Shown here piece by piece: positions 45,518-53,630 of a stretch of 55,921 nt of DNA (within the stretch, counting starts at the first letter, position 1; each line of letters starts with the position of its first letter). The position numbers and the translations under genes are program-made. Under the pieces are notes generated by a model, which ran no database searches, had not been told where the DNA came from, and saw nothing but the letters and a program-made list of their open reading frames with translations. The stretch is taken from assembly GCF_003339615.1 (NCBI RefSeq), contig NZ_QQBG01000011.1, positions 1 to 55,921 on the forward strand. The letters run 5' to 3'. The stretch comes from Candidatus Similichlamydia laticola. Lineage in GTDB: Bacteria; Chlamydiota; Chlamydiia; Chlamydiales; Parilichlamydiaceae.

Positions 45518-47131
45518 TTAGGAAGGGTGATCTTGACTGGATTTGAGAGAAAATGTGCCTGCAGATTGATTGGCTAAAGCAAGTAGGCTACCTGCTGCAA
45601 GTATTCTTCGGGTTTCTTCTTCTAATTTCTCGTCTTCTGATGTAGCAAGAGATCTTCCTGCTTCGCGTGATAAAGTGAGGTAACTTTGCTCCCCTGATTG
45701 GAGAGCTTCCGGAGCTTTTGTACAGCAGTAGGTGTGATCTTGCATAATTATATGCTGATTTGGTCTTTGGATGATTTCTGTTTGCGGGAGTGCAGAGGTA
45801 TCCGGCCTAATAAAAAAAGGCAAGCTTTCTCTTATTGCTTGTGCAGACGTGCCCGGTTCGTCTTCCTCTCGAGATCTCTTTTTGGGAGGGGCTCCCTCTT
45901 GTTCTACCTCCGGAAGAATTATCCACTTGTTCAATGGAAGAAATCCTTCCTGTGGATGAAGTGGGTTTATCCCTTTCAAATCCAAGTCTCCGTCTTGGCA
46001 AAGAAGAGCCATGAAATTTGTATCCTTAGAGGCCAGTAAGAAGAGAGAGACCCCGGAGATACAAGGTTTCGAATCGCATGTAAGAGATAGCTTAGCGGCT
46101 TGGCCTAAAGTGAGTCGTGAGCAACGACCTGCAGGGACAAATTGATTTGTAGTATTTACACCATCAAGCAGAGATCGATGAAAGGAAAAAAGACTTGTGC
46201 GCTCTACTTTTTTGTCCCCTTTCATAGGAATGAATCCAAGTTCTAATTGAGAACCTTGAATTAAAAATAAGTCACCTCCCTTGATCACTTGTTTTGATTC
46301 AACACAGCAACCGTGAGGTAAAACTAGAAGATGGTTCTTTTTCCAAAAGATAGGATTTACTTTATGGCGGTAACCCTTCCCTTCGATAAAACTCTGCCTA
46401 AAAATAGCCGATTGGTGCATTTTTTGTTCAAAATCTTCTTTTGAGAGGCAAGGGATTTTTATATATCCTAGCTGCCGGTCTAGCAAGCAGGGAATTTCTA
46501 TGTGATGTAAGTTATGTCTCCCCTCTAATAGACTTTTCGGTTGTAGGTAAAGGACAGGAACAGGCAATGGAGAGGGAATGGACCTTCTACAGCACAATAA
46601 AGCAAGGGTATTGTTCTTGTCGTCAACGAGGAGCATTAAAGATGCGTCATTTAAGACCAGTGTATTTAGAGTTCTTTTCAGTTTAATATCTGTATGAAGC
46701 TCAAAAAGAGACTTTCCCTTTTCAGAGGCGCCTTTTCTTTCAATTTTTCCAGGGATCGCATCCAATTGATGGTGGTGAAACTGTTTGATAATTGATTGAT
46801 ACTGGACTAATGTGGCTCCCTCTTCAGTTAACGGAATAAACCCAATGTATAAGCGATTATAATCTGAGACAAGAATTAATTTCCCATTTATCAGACTTCC
46901 ATTAGCAAAGTCTATGCTTATACGTTTAGGTAAGACTATAAGATATGATATATCTTTCTTTCCAAAAATTGGCCTGCTGGGACAGGCTAGAGACCTGTCC
47001 CAAATGTTTTCAGCTTTAGAAGAGACCCGTTGTGTAAGGCTAAGAAATTCATTGCGGTTCATTACTTCTAAATGAGTGAAGCCAGTTTTTGTTCGGGTAT
47101 AAAAAGGGATAGAGACAGTATTAATTATCAT
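45518..47131 (-). CDS. Array family copy C
   Basis: A 537-residue family member that shows the layout well. The N-terminus is MIINTVSIPFYTRTKTGF; module 1 (about residues 64-181) has YLIVLPKRISID, LYIGFIPL, FHHHQLDAI and LALLCC; a linker has IEIPCLLDRQLGYIKIPCLS; module 2 (about 267-378) has LLVLPHGCCVESKQ, LELGFIPM, FHRSLLDG and MALLCQDG. The tail carries APPKKRSREEDEPGTSAQA (basic cluster at 415-421), MQDHTYCCTK and EEETRRILAAGSLLALANQ. No signal peptide, membrane segment or ribosome binding site. The short spacer upstream (47132-47203) shows no gene. Confidence 0.9.
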   Translation of the reverse strand: MIINTVSIPFYTRTKTGFTHLEVMNRNEFLSLTQRVSSKAENIWDRSLACPSRPIFGKKDISYLIVLPKRISIDFANGSLINGKLILVSDYNRLYIGFIPLTEEGATLVQYQSIIKQFHHHQLDAIPGKIERKGASEKGKSLFELHTDIKLKRTLNTLVLNDASLMLLVDDKNNTLALLCCRRSIPSPLPVPVLYLQPKSLLEGRHNLHHIEIPCLLDRQLGYIKIPCLSKEDFEQKMHQSAIFRQSFIEGKGYRHKVNPIFWKKNHLLVLPHGCCVESKQVIKGGDLFLIQGSQLELGFIPMKGDKKVERTSLFSFHRSLLDGVNTTNQFVPAGRCSRLTLGQAAKLSLTCDSKPCISGVSLFLLASKDTNFMALLCQDGDLDLKGINPLHPQEGFLPLNKWIILPEVEQEGAPPKKRSREEDEPGTSAQAIRESLPFFIRPDTSALPQTEIIQRPNQHIIMQDHTYCCTKAPEALQSGEQSYLTLSREAGRSLATSEDEKLEEETRRILAAGSLLALANQSAGTFSLKSSQDHPS

Positions 47132-47203
47132 TAGAAAGATCGGTGAATTTCTAGAAACGGTAAGATTCTTACGTATTAAGTTGCAAAGTGATTTTGTGTC
47201 CCC

Positions 47204-48595
47204 TCATGGATCGGATATGGCTCTTTTGGCAAGAGCAAGAAGACCATCCACTGCTAAGGCTCTTCGTTCTTCTTCTGTCCTTACCTCGGGGGTTCCTTGC
47301 CTTTGGAAAAAAGGGAAACTTTCCTCCATTCCTTGTGCAGAAGTGCATGGGTCATCTTTTGTTCGAGATCTTTTTGGTGGAGGCTCTTGCTTAGACTCAT
47401 TCTGATTATTCTCATCAGTGTGAGTTGGAACTGATAACGGGCTTAATGGAAAGATTCCTGATTCTGGGTGCAATGGATCTGTGCTTGCTAGTCCGTACTC
47501 CCCATTTTGACACAAAATGGCTAAGAAATCTGCTTTTCTAGAGGCCAAGACAAAGAAGGATACGCCAGCAATCCCCCAGCTTTGTTTCTCGGTCCACATG
47601 GTTGACATATGCAGAGAAAGTTGTGAGGGTCTATTTACAGGGGCAAATCGTTGCATCACTTTTAGTCCATCCAGAAAGGATCTATGGAAAGAAGAAAAAT
47701 AAAACTCTCTGCGGGAAGCCTCTTTTGTTCCTTCTTCGGGTAAAAAACAGAGTTTTGGTGGAATACCGTTAGTTAAAAATAGCTCTCCTCCTCTTAACTC
47801 TTGTTGTGGACCAATGGAACAGCCATAGGGCAAAACAAGCAAGCAGCTATTTGTGTTGGGAAGTAAATTCATTTGATGAATCACAGATTGTATTCCCAAA
47901 GACTTATCCTTAAAGGGAAGGTTATATGTTCCAACCTTATGATCGAGCAGATACTTCACTTTTAATTGTGGTTGTAGTGCTTTTTTTTGAAATAAATGCG
48001 AGTTCGGCAAAGCATAGAGAACAGGAATAGGTGATATAGATGGGATTGGCTTTTTTGAACACAGTAGGGCAAGGTTGTTTCGTTTACAGTCGAAAAGAAG
48101 CATGAGATGTAACTTTGCAAAAGTTGCTCGGTCTTGTTCTTGTTGTAAGACAACTTCTGAAGCAAGACCTAAAAGGGAAGTCCTTGCATATACTCCCTTT
48201 CTTTCAAGTTGGTCGGCAATCGAATCTAATTGATGATGATGAAATTGCATGATCAAGTGGTTGTTCTGCTGCAACTTAGTCTTTCTATCCAAGGAAGGAG
48301 AAAAGCCGATGTAGAATCGGTCCGATTGTCTGACGATGTTTAGTGTTCCATTGGTTACTGTTTTATCAATCGGATTCACACCGATCCCTTTAGGAAAAAC
48401 AAGAAGAGAAGCTGTGATTTCCTTGCTAAGGAAAGACCTTTCCGAATAATTTTTTTCCCTATTTAACGCTGTTTGAGCTGTGGAAGAGGTTTGTAATGCG
48501 GTAGAAAGAAACGCATCTCGTTCTACTACACATAAGTGAACTGATTGTACCTTGGTGCGAGTGCAAAAAGGTATAGAAACAGTTTGAATAGTCAT
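47204..48595 (-). CDS. Array family copy D
   Basis: A 463-residue member starting MTIQTVSIPFCTRTKVQS. Module 1 shows LLVFPKGIGVNPID, FYIGFSPSLD, FHHHQLDSI and LALLCSKKPIP; module 2 shows LLVLPYGCSIGPQQELRGGE, LCFLPEEG, FHRSFLDGLKV and LAILCQNGEYG. The tail is short, with PPPKRSRTKDDPCTSAQG and RTEEERRALAVDGLLALAK but no Asp-His-x-Tyr motif. The frame extends ten codons upstream to 48625, but the conserved Met-Thr-Ile start fits 48595. No ribosome binding site. Confidence 0.9.
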   Translation of the reverse strand: MTIQTVSIPFCTRTKVQSVHLCVVERDAFLSTALQTSSTAQTALNREKNYSERSFLSKEITASLLVFPKGIGVNPIDKTVTNGTLNIVRQSDRFYIGFSPSLDRKTKLQQNNHLIMQFHHHQLDSIADQLERKGVYARTSLLGLASEVVLQQEQDRATFAKLHLMLLFDCKRNNLALLCSKKPIPSISPIPVLYALPNSHLFQKKALQPQLKVKYLLDHKVGTYNLPFKDKSLGIQSVIHQMNLLPNTNSCLLVLPYGCSIGPQQELRGGELFLTNGIPPKLCFLPEEGTKEASRREFYFSSFHRSFLDGLKVMQRFAPVNRPSQLSLHMSTMWTEKQSWGIAGVSFFVLASRKADFLAILCQNGEYGLASTDPLHPESGIFPLSPLSVPTHTDENNQNESKQEPPPKRSRTKDDPCTSAQGMEESFPFFQRQGTPEVRTEEERRALAVDGLLALAKRAISDP

Positions 48596-48673
48596 TTGAA
48601 TGATGTCATCATTTTCAGATAACAAGTATATGACATGACTGGATTACAAAATATCTTCGGATAGCTCTAAGTC

Positions 48674-50167
48674 TCATTTTGTTTCAGAGTGATAATTTAG
48701 AGCAGAAGTAGTTTGAATATGGGCAAGAGCAAGAAGACCACTTGCCGCGATGGCTCTTCGTTCTTCTTCTGTGTTTGGATAGGTTGAGGTGTTTTCTGGC
48801 TCAACTAGCTTGATTGCAACAGTTTCTCCTGTTTCTGGCTTCTCTAAACTTGGATTTAGGAGTATTTCTTGTGATTGTTTTGAGGTTTCGGGCTCGCTTT
48901 CTATTCGAGATCGTTTAGAAGGAAGTTCTTGTTCTATTTCTGAGCATGTCATCAACTTGCTTAATGGAAGAACCCCTTCGTTCGGATTGAATGGATTTAT
49001 ACCTACTAGTTTATAATCTCCCCGTTTGAAAAGAACAGATAGGAAATGTTTCCCTCTAGAGGACAATAAAAAGAGAGATATCCCAATGACAGAAGGACTT
49101 GCATTGAGAGGAAAGAGTACTTTAGCTTCTTCTCCTAGAAGAATTTTAGTGCAAGAACCTGCAGGAATGAATTTGCGTGCAACTCCTAACGGATCAAGTA
49201 AAGACCGATGAAAAGAAACAATACTATTATAATCGACTTTTTTACTTGTTGCGTCTGGGATAAATCCTAACTCCAGTTTAGGGTGACTTCCAACCAAATA
49301 CAGTCTTCCTCCACATAACTGTTGCTTTGAGTTAACGGAGCTACCATATGGCAAGACTAAAAGACAGTCGTCCTGCATTTGAATAGTGTTTATCTTATGT
49401 GAATAACCCTTACCTTCTTTAAAACTCCTTTTAAAAGGGACAGAACCACATATGCACTGCTCAAATTCTTCCTTAGATAAACAAGGAATCTTTATATGTC
49501 CTAACTGATGGTCTAATGAGTAAAATATTTCAACTTGTGTAGGGGAACTGCTTTCTTCTTGAACTAACTGACACCTTAGTTTTGGGTAGAGAATGGGAAC
49601 AGGAAGCACTGGTGGTATTAGATACTTACAACAAAGTAGAGCAAGAGTGCTTTCTTTATCATCAAAAAGAAGCATTATGTGTATGCCTATTAAGACCGAT
49701 TTGCCTAAACTATCTTCCAGTTTGCTGCTGGCAGGTAAATCAAAAAAGGACCTCTTGTTCTCTGGTGTTTCAATTCTTCCGATTCTTTTTGAGATCGAAT
49801 TTAACTGACAATGATAAAACTGCTCTTTTAATCTGGAATACTGTACTAGTTTGCATCCTTCTTCGGGCATTGGAATAAATCCAATGTTTAAAAAGCCATG
49901 TTCTATTACAAGGAATATTTGTCCATGTATTGTCTTTCCTGTAAAAGGGTCAATCGTAACGTTCTTTGGTAGTACAATAAGGGAATGATCGCTTTCTCTA
50001 AGAATTCGTCTTCTAAAATAAGGTCTTGCTTTACTAAGGGCTTCTTTTGCAGTGAGAGAAACTCTTTCTGCAATACTAACAAACTCACTATGACTTATCA
50101 CCTTTAAATCAGTAAAGCCAGTTTGTTTAGAGGTACTAAAGGGAATAGAAACAGTTTTGAGTGTCAT
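48674..50167 (-). CDS. Array family copy E
   Basis: A 497-residue member starting MTLKTVSIPFSTSKQTGF. Module 1 has LIVLPKNVTIDPFTG, LNIGFIPMPEEG, FYHCQLNSI and LALLCCKYLIP; linker VEIFYSLDHQLGHIKIPCLS; module 2 has LLVLPYGSSVNSKQQLCGG, LELGFIPD, FHRSLLDPLG and LSVLFKRGDY. The family's HGC is YGS and the LLC is VLF in this copy. The tail holds LPSKRSRIESEPETSKQ and NTEEERRAIAASGLLALAH. No ribosome binding site. Confidence 0.9.
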   Translation of the reverse strand: MTLKTVSIPFSTSKQTGFTDLKVISHSEFVSIAERVSLTAKEALSKARPYFRRRILRESDHSLIVLPKNVTIDPFTGKTIHGQIFLVIEHGFLNIGFIPMPEEGCKLVQYSRLKEQFYHCQLNSISKRIGRIETPENKRSFFDLPASSKLEDSLGKSVLIGIHIMLLFDDKESTLALLCCKYLIPPVLPVPILYPKLRCQLVQEESSSPTQVEIFYSLDHQLGHIKIPCLSKEEFEQCICGSVPFKRSFKEGKGYSHKINTIQMQDDCLLVLPYGSSVNSKQQLCGGRLYLVGSHPKLELGFIPDATSKKVDYNSIVSFHRSLLDPLGVARKFIPAGSCTKILLGEEAKVLFPLNASPSVIGISLFLLSSRGKHFLSVLFKRGDYKLVGINPFNPNEGVLPLSKLMTCSEIEQELPSKRSRIESEPETSKQSQEILLNPSLEKPETGETVAIKLVEPENTSTYPNTEEERRAIAASGLLALAHIQTTSALNYHSETK

Positions 50168-50190
50168 TTTGAATATGAGACAAACGCTTT

Positions 50191-50427
50191 CTACGTGCTA
50201 GATCCGGATAGAGGAACATTTGGAATTTGACTAGTAAAAGCAAACAGATCGTTTGCGTTGATTTGCCCCATTGTAGCTGGGTTGGCTATTTGTTTACTGA
50301 AAAAAACGAATCTTGCTTTTCAAACATGATTGCAGATGCCATAAAAGAGAGTTGCCTTTTGCAAAGACTCTCCTTGTTTCACTGTTTTATGGTGAAAAGG
50401 ATCAGTAGTGCCACCCAGTTCAATTGA
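50191..50427 (-). pseudogene. Decayed tail remnant behind array copy F
   Basis: The 304-base gap 50168-50471 is much wider than the other spacers. In one frame (about 50321-50427) it reads DPFHHKTVKQGESLQK, resembling the HLDTVQTGESTLL tail stretch of copy H; a 26-codon reading frame at 50191-50271 contains DLFAFTSQIPNVPLSGSS, which can be lined up with LLALANQSAGTFSLKSS at the end of copy C. These look like remains of copy F's missing C-terminus. The match is weak and could be chance. Confidence 0.35.
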
Positions 50428-50471
50428 GGAACTCCCCTATTGAGACTCAGTACTGTTTATATTTTCGTTTC

Positions 50472-51863
50472 TTATGTAAACGCAGATAGGTCTTGTTTTC
50501 TTTTTTTCTCTTCAGCTAAAGCTTGTGCAGAGGTCCCAGCTTGTTCTTCTATCTGTTGCACTTTTACTGCTTCAGTTGAAGAAGTTCCTGGTTCATCCTC
50601 TTTCCGAAGTTTTTTCCTAGGAGGCTCCTGCTCTGGTGGAGTAAGGCCCATTGCACTCAATGGAAAAAATCCTGCTGTTGGATTCATAGGGTCTATACTC
50701 ATGAAGTCATAGTCACCCGTCTTACAAAGAAGAGCTATAAAATCTGTATATTTAGATGCCAAGAGAAAAAGAGAGACACCGTTGATGCAAGGACTTGAAT
50801 TTTGTTGAGAACATACTTTTGCTTCTGTGCCTAACCCGAGTCGTAAACATCTATTTCCATGAATGAATTTGTTCGTGACCTCTACTTCTTCAAGGAGCGA
50901 TCGATGGAACTCCCCAAATCTATCCCGATCGGTCGTCTTCTGAATGTTATCTGGGATAAATCCAATCTCTAACTGATTTCCATTAATTAAATAGAGCTGT
51001 CCTCCACTAAGACTGTGGTGTGGGCCAATAGAACAACCACGTGGTAAAACTATAAGGGAATTATTTTCCCAATAGAGCGCTTGGACTCTGTGCGTATACC
51101 CTTTCCCTTCTACAAAGCTCTCCTTGAAAGGGATAGACTCATGCATCTTCTGCTTGAACTTTTCCGCAGACAGACAAGATATTATCACGTCACTACAAGT
51201 GCGATCTGTCAGACACGGAACTTTTATATGAGAAAATGATTCACTTTGAAAAGAAAGTAGATTCTGGGCCTTTAGACAAAGAGTAGGAACAGGTAAAGCA
51301 GAAGGAATCGGATTTTTGCAACATAACAGGGCAAGAGCATTATTTTTATGGTCAGAGAGCAACATCAAATACAACTTCTTGAAAGTGGCCTTTCCTGATA
51401 TAGTTTCTAGCTTTGTATCTAAAGGCAATTGTAAAAGAGATTTTCCTTTTTCTGATATTCCCATCCTCTCAAGATGTTCTTTAGGAATAGAATCCAATTG
51501 ATAATGGTGAAAGTGTCTAAGAAATCTGTTATGTTGGGTTAACTTCGTATCCTCCTCAGGAATAGGTGAAAATCCGATATATAAACATTCTGCATGTTTA
51601 ACAATAACTAGACTGCCATTTGTTATAGTTTCCTGCAGGAGGTTAAAGGTTACGGGTCTAGGAAAAACGAATAGAGATTCTTTGTTTGAGGTATTAAAAA
51701 CCATCCTTCTTGGGCAAGTCTTTAACCTTTTTAAGGCTGTTTCAGCAGCGGAAGACGTCCGTGATACGAGGTTAAGAAAGCCCTCATGTTCTATCACATT
51801 TAGGTTAAAACATCCGGTTTGTGTTCGAGTCCGAAATGGAATGGAAACAGAAGAGAGAGTCAT
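50472..51863 (-). CDS. Array family copy F, missing the terminal helix
   Basis: A 463-residue member starting MTLSSVSIPFRTRTQTGC. Module 1 has LFVFPRPVTFNLLQ, LYIGFSPIPEED, FHHYQLDSIP and LALLCCKNPIP; module 2 has LIVLPRGCSIGPHHSLSGG, LEIGFIPDN, FHRSLLEEVEV and IALLCKTGDY. The tail has EPPRKKLRKEDEPGTSS and a second AGTSAQALAEE, then stops at DLSAFT without the usual EERR...LLALA helix. Remnants that may be the missing tail lie in the following gap. No ribosome binding site. Confidence 0.88.
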   Translation of the reverse strand: MTLSSVSIPFRTRTQTGCFNLNVIEHEGFLNLVSRTSSAAETALKRLKTCPRRMVFNTSNKESLFVFPRPVTFNLLQETITNGSLVIVKHAECLYIGFSPIPEEDTKLTQHNRFLRHFHHYQLDSIPKEHLERMGISEKGKSLLQLPLDTKLETISGKATFKKLYLMLLSDHKNNALALLCCKNPIPSALPVPTLCLKAQNLLSFQSESFSHIKVPCLTDRTCSDVIISCLSAEKFKQKMHESIPFKESFVEGKGYTHRVQALYWENNSLIVLPRGCSIGPHHSLSGGQLYLINGNQLEIGFIPDNIQKTTDRDRFGEFHRSLLEEVEVTNKFIHGNRCLRLGLGTEAKVCSQQNSSPCINGVSLFLLASKYTDFIALLCKTGDYDFMSIDPMNPTAGFFPLSAMGLTPPEQEPPRKKLRKEDEPGTSSTEAVKVQQIEEQAGTSAQALAEEKKRKQDLSAFT

Positions 51864-51953
51864 TCAGGTACAGAGATTTCTAGTACGAAGCTGCTGTTCA
51901 TTTTAGATTAGTCGTGGGTTTTTTTGGCTAAACATAGCTCTATTCATACCATC

Positions 51954-53540
51954 TTACGGCGAGAGGGGCAGATAAGTCGATTGTTCAGCAAGTAGAAGCA
52001 GTCCGCTTACTGCAATTTCCCGACGTTCCCTTTCTGTTTCTAATAGGTCAAACAATTCTTCCGTTTCATCTGGTTTGGTTTCTTGTCTTGTTTCACTTTC
52101 TGTATGGTAATAATTGTGATCTTGAGTCGCTCTGATCCAAATTGGGATTTGTTTTGTTTCTTCTCTCATTGAAAGAGTGATATCTTGAACAGGCATTTCA
52201 GGGTTTTCTTGATCTTTTTCTGGAGTATCAGTATGGAAGTAATTATGCTCCTGAAAAAGGTTGCAACAATATTTCTCATATTCCATATATGCTCTAGTAG
52301 GTTCATTATCTACTTTTGAAAGAGAAGGCACTGTCTCCAAATTTTCTGTTGGATTCATTGGATTTATACTTGCTAGTTCATAGTTACCAGTTCTACATAG
52401 AAGAGCAACAAAGTCCGTATGTTTAGATGCTAGAAAAAAGAAAGAGATACCAGAAATGCCAAAGCTCGAATCTTGCCTAAGGCAAACTTTTGCTACTGAA
52501 CTCAGGTCAAGTCGAGAGTATTTGTTTCCAGGAATAAACCGATTTGTAGTACCCATTTCTTCAAGAAATGATCGATGGAAACAATAAAGTTCTTCTCGTT
52601 CGGTTACCTGTTTGACAGTATCAGGAATAAAACCAAGCTCTAATTGAGCCCCTTTAATTAAGAATAAATTCATCCCTTTAAGGCCATACTTTGGTTCAAT
52701 AAAACATTCATGCGGTAGTACTAAGAGATGTTTATCTTCCCAATATAGAGTATTAGCTCTATGCATGTGATCATATCCTTTTGCAGAACTCTCTTTAAAT
52801 GAACCGTGTTCATTTGCTTTTTTTTTGAAATCTTCAATTGATAAGCATGGTATTGTTATTTCACCATAGTTATGGTCGATCAAACCCGAAACTTTTACTT
52901 GGAGCAAATGTTCCGATACCAGAGGTAAAGGGATTTTCTTTTGTAGGCGAAGCATGGGAATGGGCAATATAGGTGGAATAGGATCTTTACAGCATAACAG
53001 GGATAAAGAACTTCTATTGCGATCTAGCAACAGCATCAGAGACAGATTTTTAATGGTAGAGTTGCCCAAGACAGATTCCAACTTTGCATCTAATGGCAAC
53101 TGAAAAAGAGATTTGCCTTTTTCCGACACTCCTATCCTACTCATCTCTTCTAAAGCAAATGAATCTAACTGATAATGGTGAAATTGATTTAGTAACCTAT
53201 GATGCTGAGTTAATTTAGACCCTTCTGCAATAAAAGGTACGAATCCAATATATAAGCAGAATTTGTGCATCACGATGACTAGTTTTCCAATTTTTGTTAC
53301 TTCATCAAGAGAATCGAAACTTACATATTTAGGCAATACAAGTAGAGCTGCTCTATTCTGCTTTTGTCTGTCAAAGACGATTCCTTCATGGCAAGTTTTT
53401 GATCGTGATATCGCTCTTTTTGCAGTAGAAGAGATGCGTGATGTGAGACTGAAAAATTCGTCATAATTGATGACATCAAAATCACAAAAACCAGTTTGGG
53501 TATAGGTCAAAAATGGGATAGAAACAGAAGGGATGGTCAT
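51954..53540 (-). CDS. Array family copy G
   Basis: A 528-residue member starting MTIPSVSIPFLTYTQTGF. Module 1 has LLVLPKYVSFDSLDE, LYIGFVPFIAEG, FHHYQLDSFA and LSLLCCKDPIP; module 2 has LLVLPHECFIEPKYGLKG, LELGFIPDTV, FHRSFLEEMG and VALLCRTGNYE. The tail differs from its neighbours: no basic cluster and no TSAQA motif, but two tyrosine motifs (QEHNYFHTDTPE and QDHNYYHTESE), then ERERREIAVSGLLLLAEQ. No ribosome binding site; a hairpin (53570-53599) lies 30 bases upstream of the start. Confidence 0.9.
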   Translation of the reverse strand: MTIPSVSIPFLTYTQTGFCDFDVINYDEFFSLTSRISSTAKRAISRSKTCHEGIVFDRQKQNRAALLVLPKYVSFDSLDEVTKIGKLVIVMHKFCLYIGFVPFIAEGSKLTQHHRLLNQFHHYQLDSFALEEMSRIGVSEKGKSLFQLPLDAKLESVLGNSTIKNLSLMLLLDRNRSSLSLLCCKDPIPPILPIPMLRLQKKIPLPLVSEHLLQVKVSGLIDHNYGEITIPCLSIEDFKKKANEHGSFKESSAKGYDHMHRANTLYWEDKHLLVLPHECFIEPKYGLKGMNLFLIKGAQLELGFIPDTVKQVTEREELYCFHRSFLEEMGTTNRFIPGNKYSRLDLSSVAKVCLRQDSSFGISGISFFFLASKHTDFVALLCRTGNYELASINPMNPTENLETVPSLSKVDNEPTRAYMEYEKYCCNLFQEHNYFHTDTPEKDQENPEMPVQDITLSMREETKQIPIWIRATQDHNYYHTESETRQETKPDETEELFDLLETERERREIAVSGLLLLAEQSTYLPLSP

Positions 53541-53569
53541 TTGAAAATAATAAGGAGATTCCCTTTTGT

Positions 53570-53599
53570 AAAAGCTATCTTGTGCACCAGACAGCTTTT
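53570..53599 (-). terminator. Hairpin between array copies H and G
   Basis: Read on the minus strand, AAAAGCTGTCT and AGATAGCTTTT form an 11-bp stem (one G-U pair) around an 8-base loop, 32 bases after the stop of copy H. The stem ends in A4/T4, so it could work in either direction. If it terminates, copies H and G are not one transcript. No further U-run follows, so it may be weak. Confidence 0.45.
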
Positions 53600-53630
53600 A
53601 GTTATCTAAGATCACTTATGTGACCATAAA

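Noticed and set aside
47160-47172. GTAAGATTCTTAC palindrome in an array spacer
   Set aside because: Short, not found in the same place in other spacers, and expected by chance in this much sequence.
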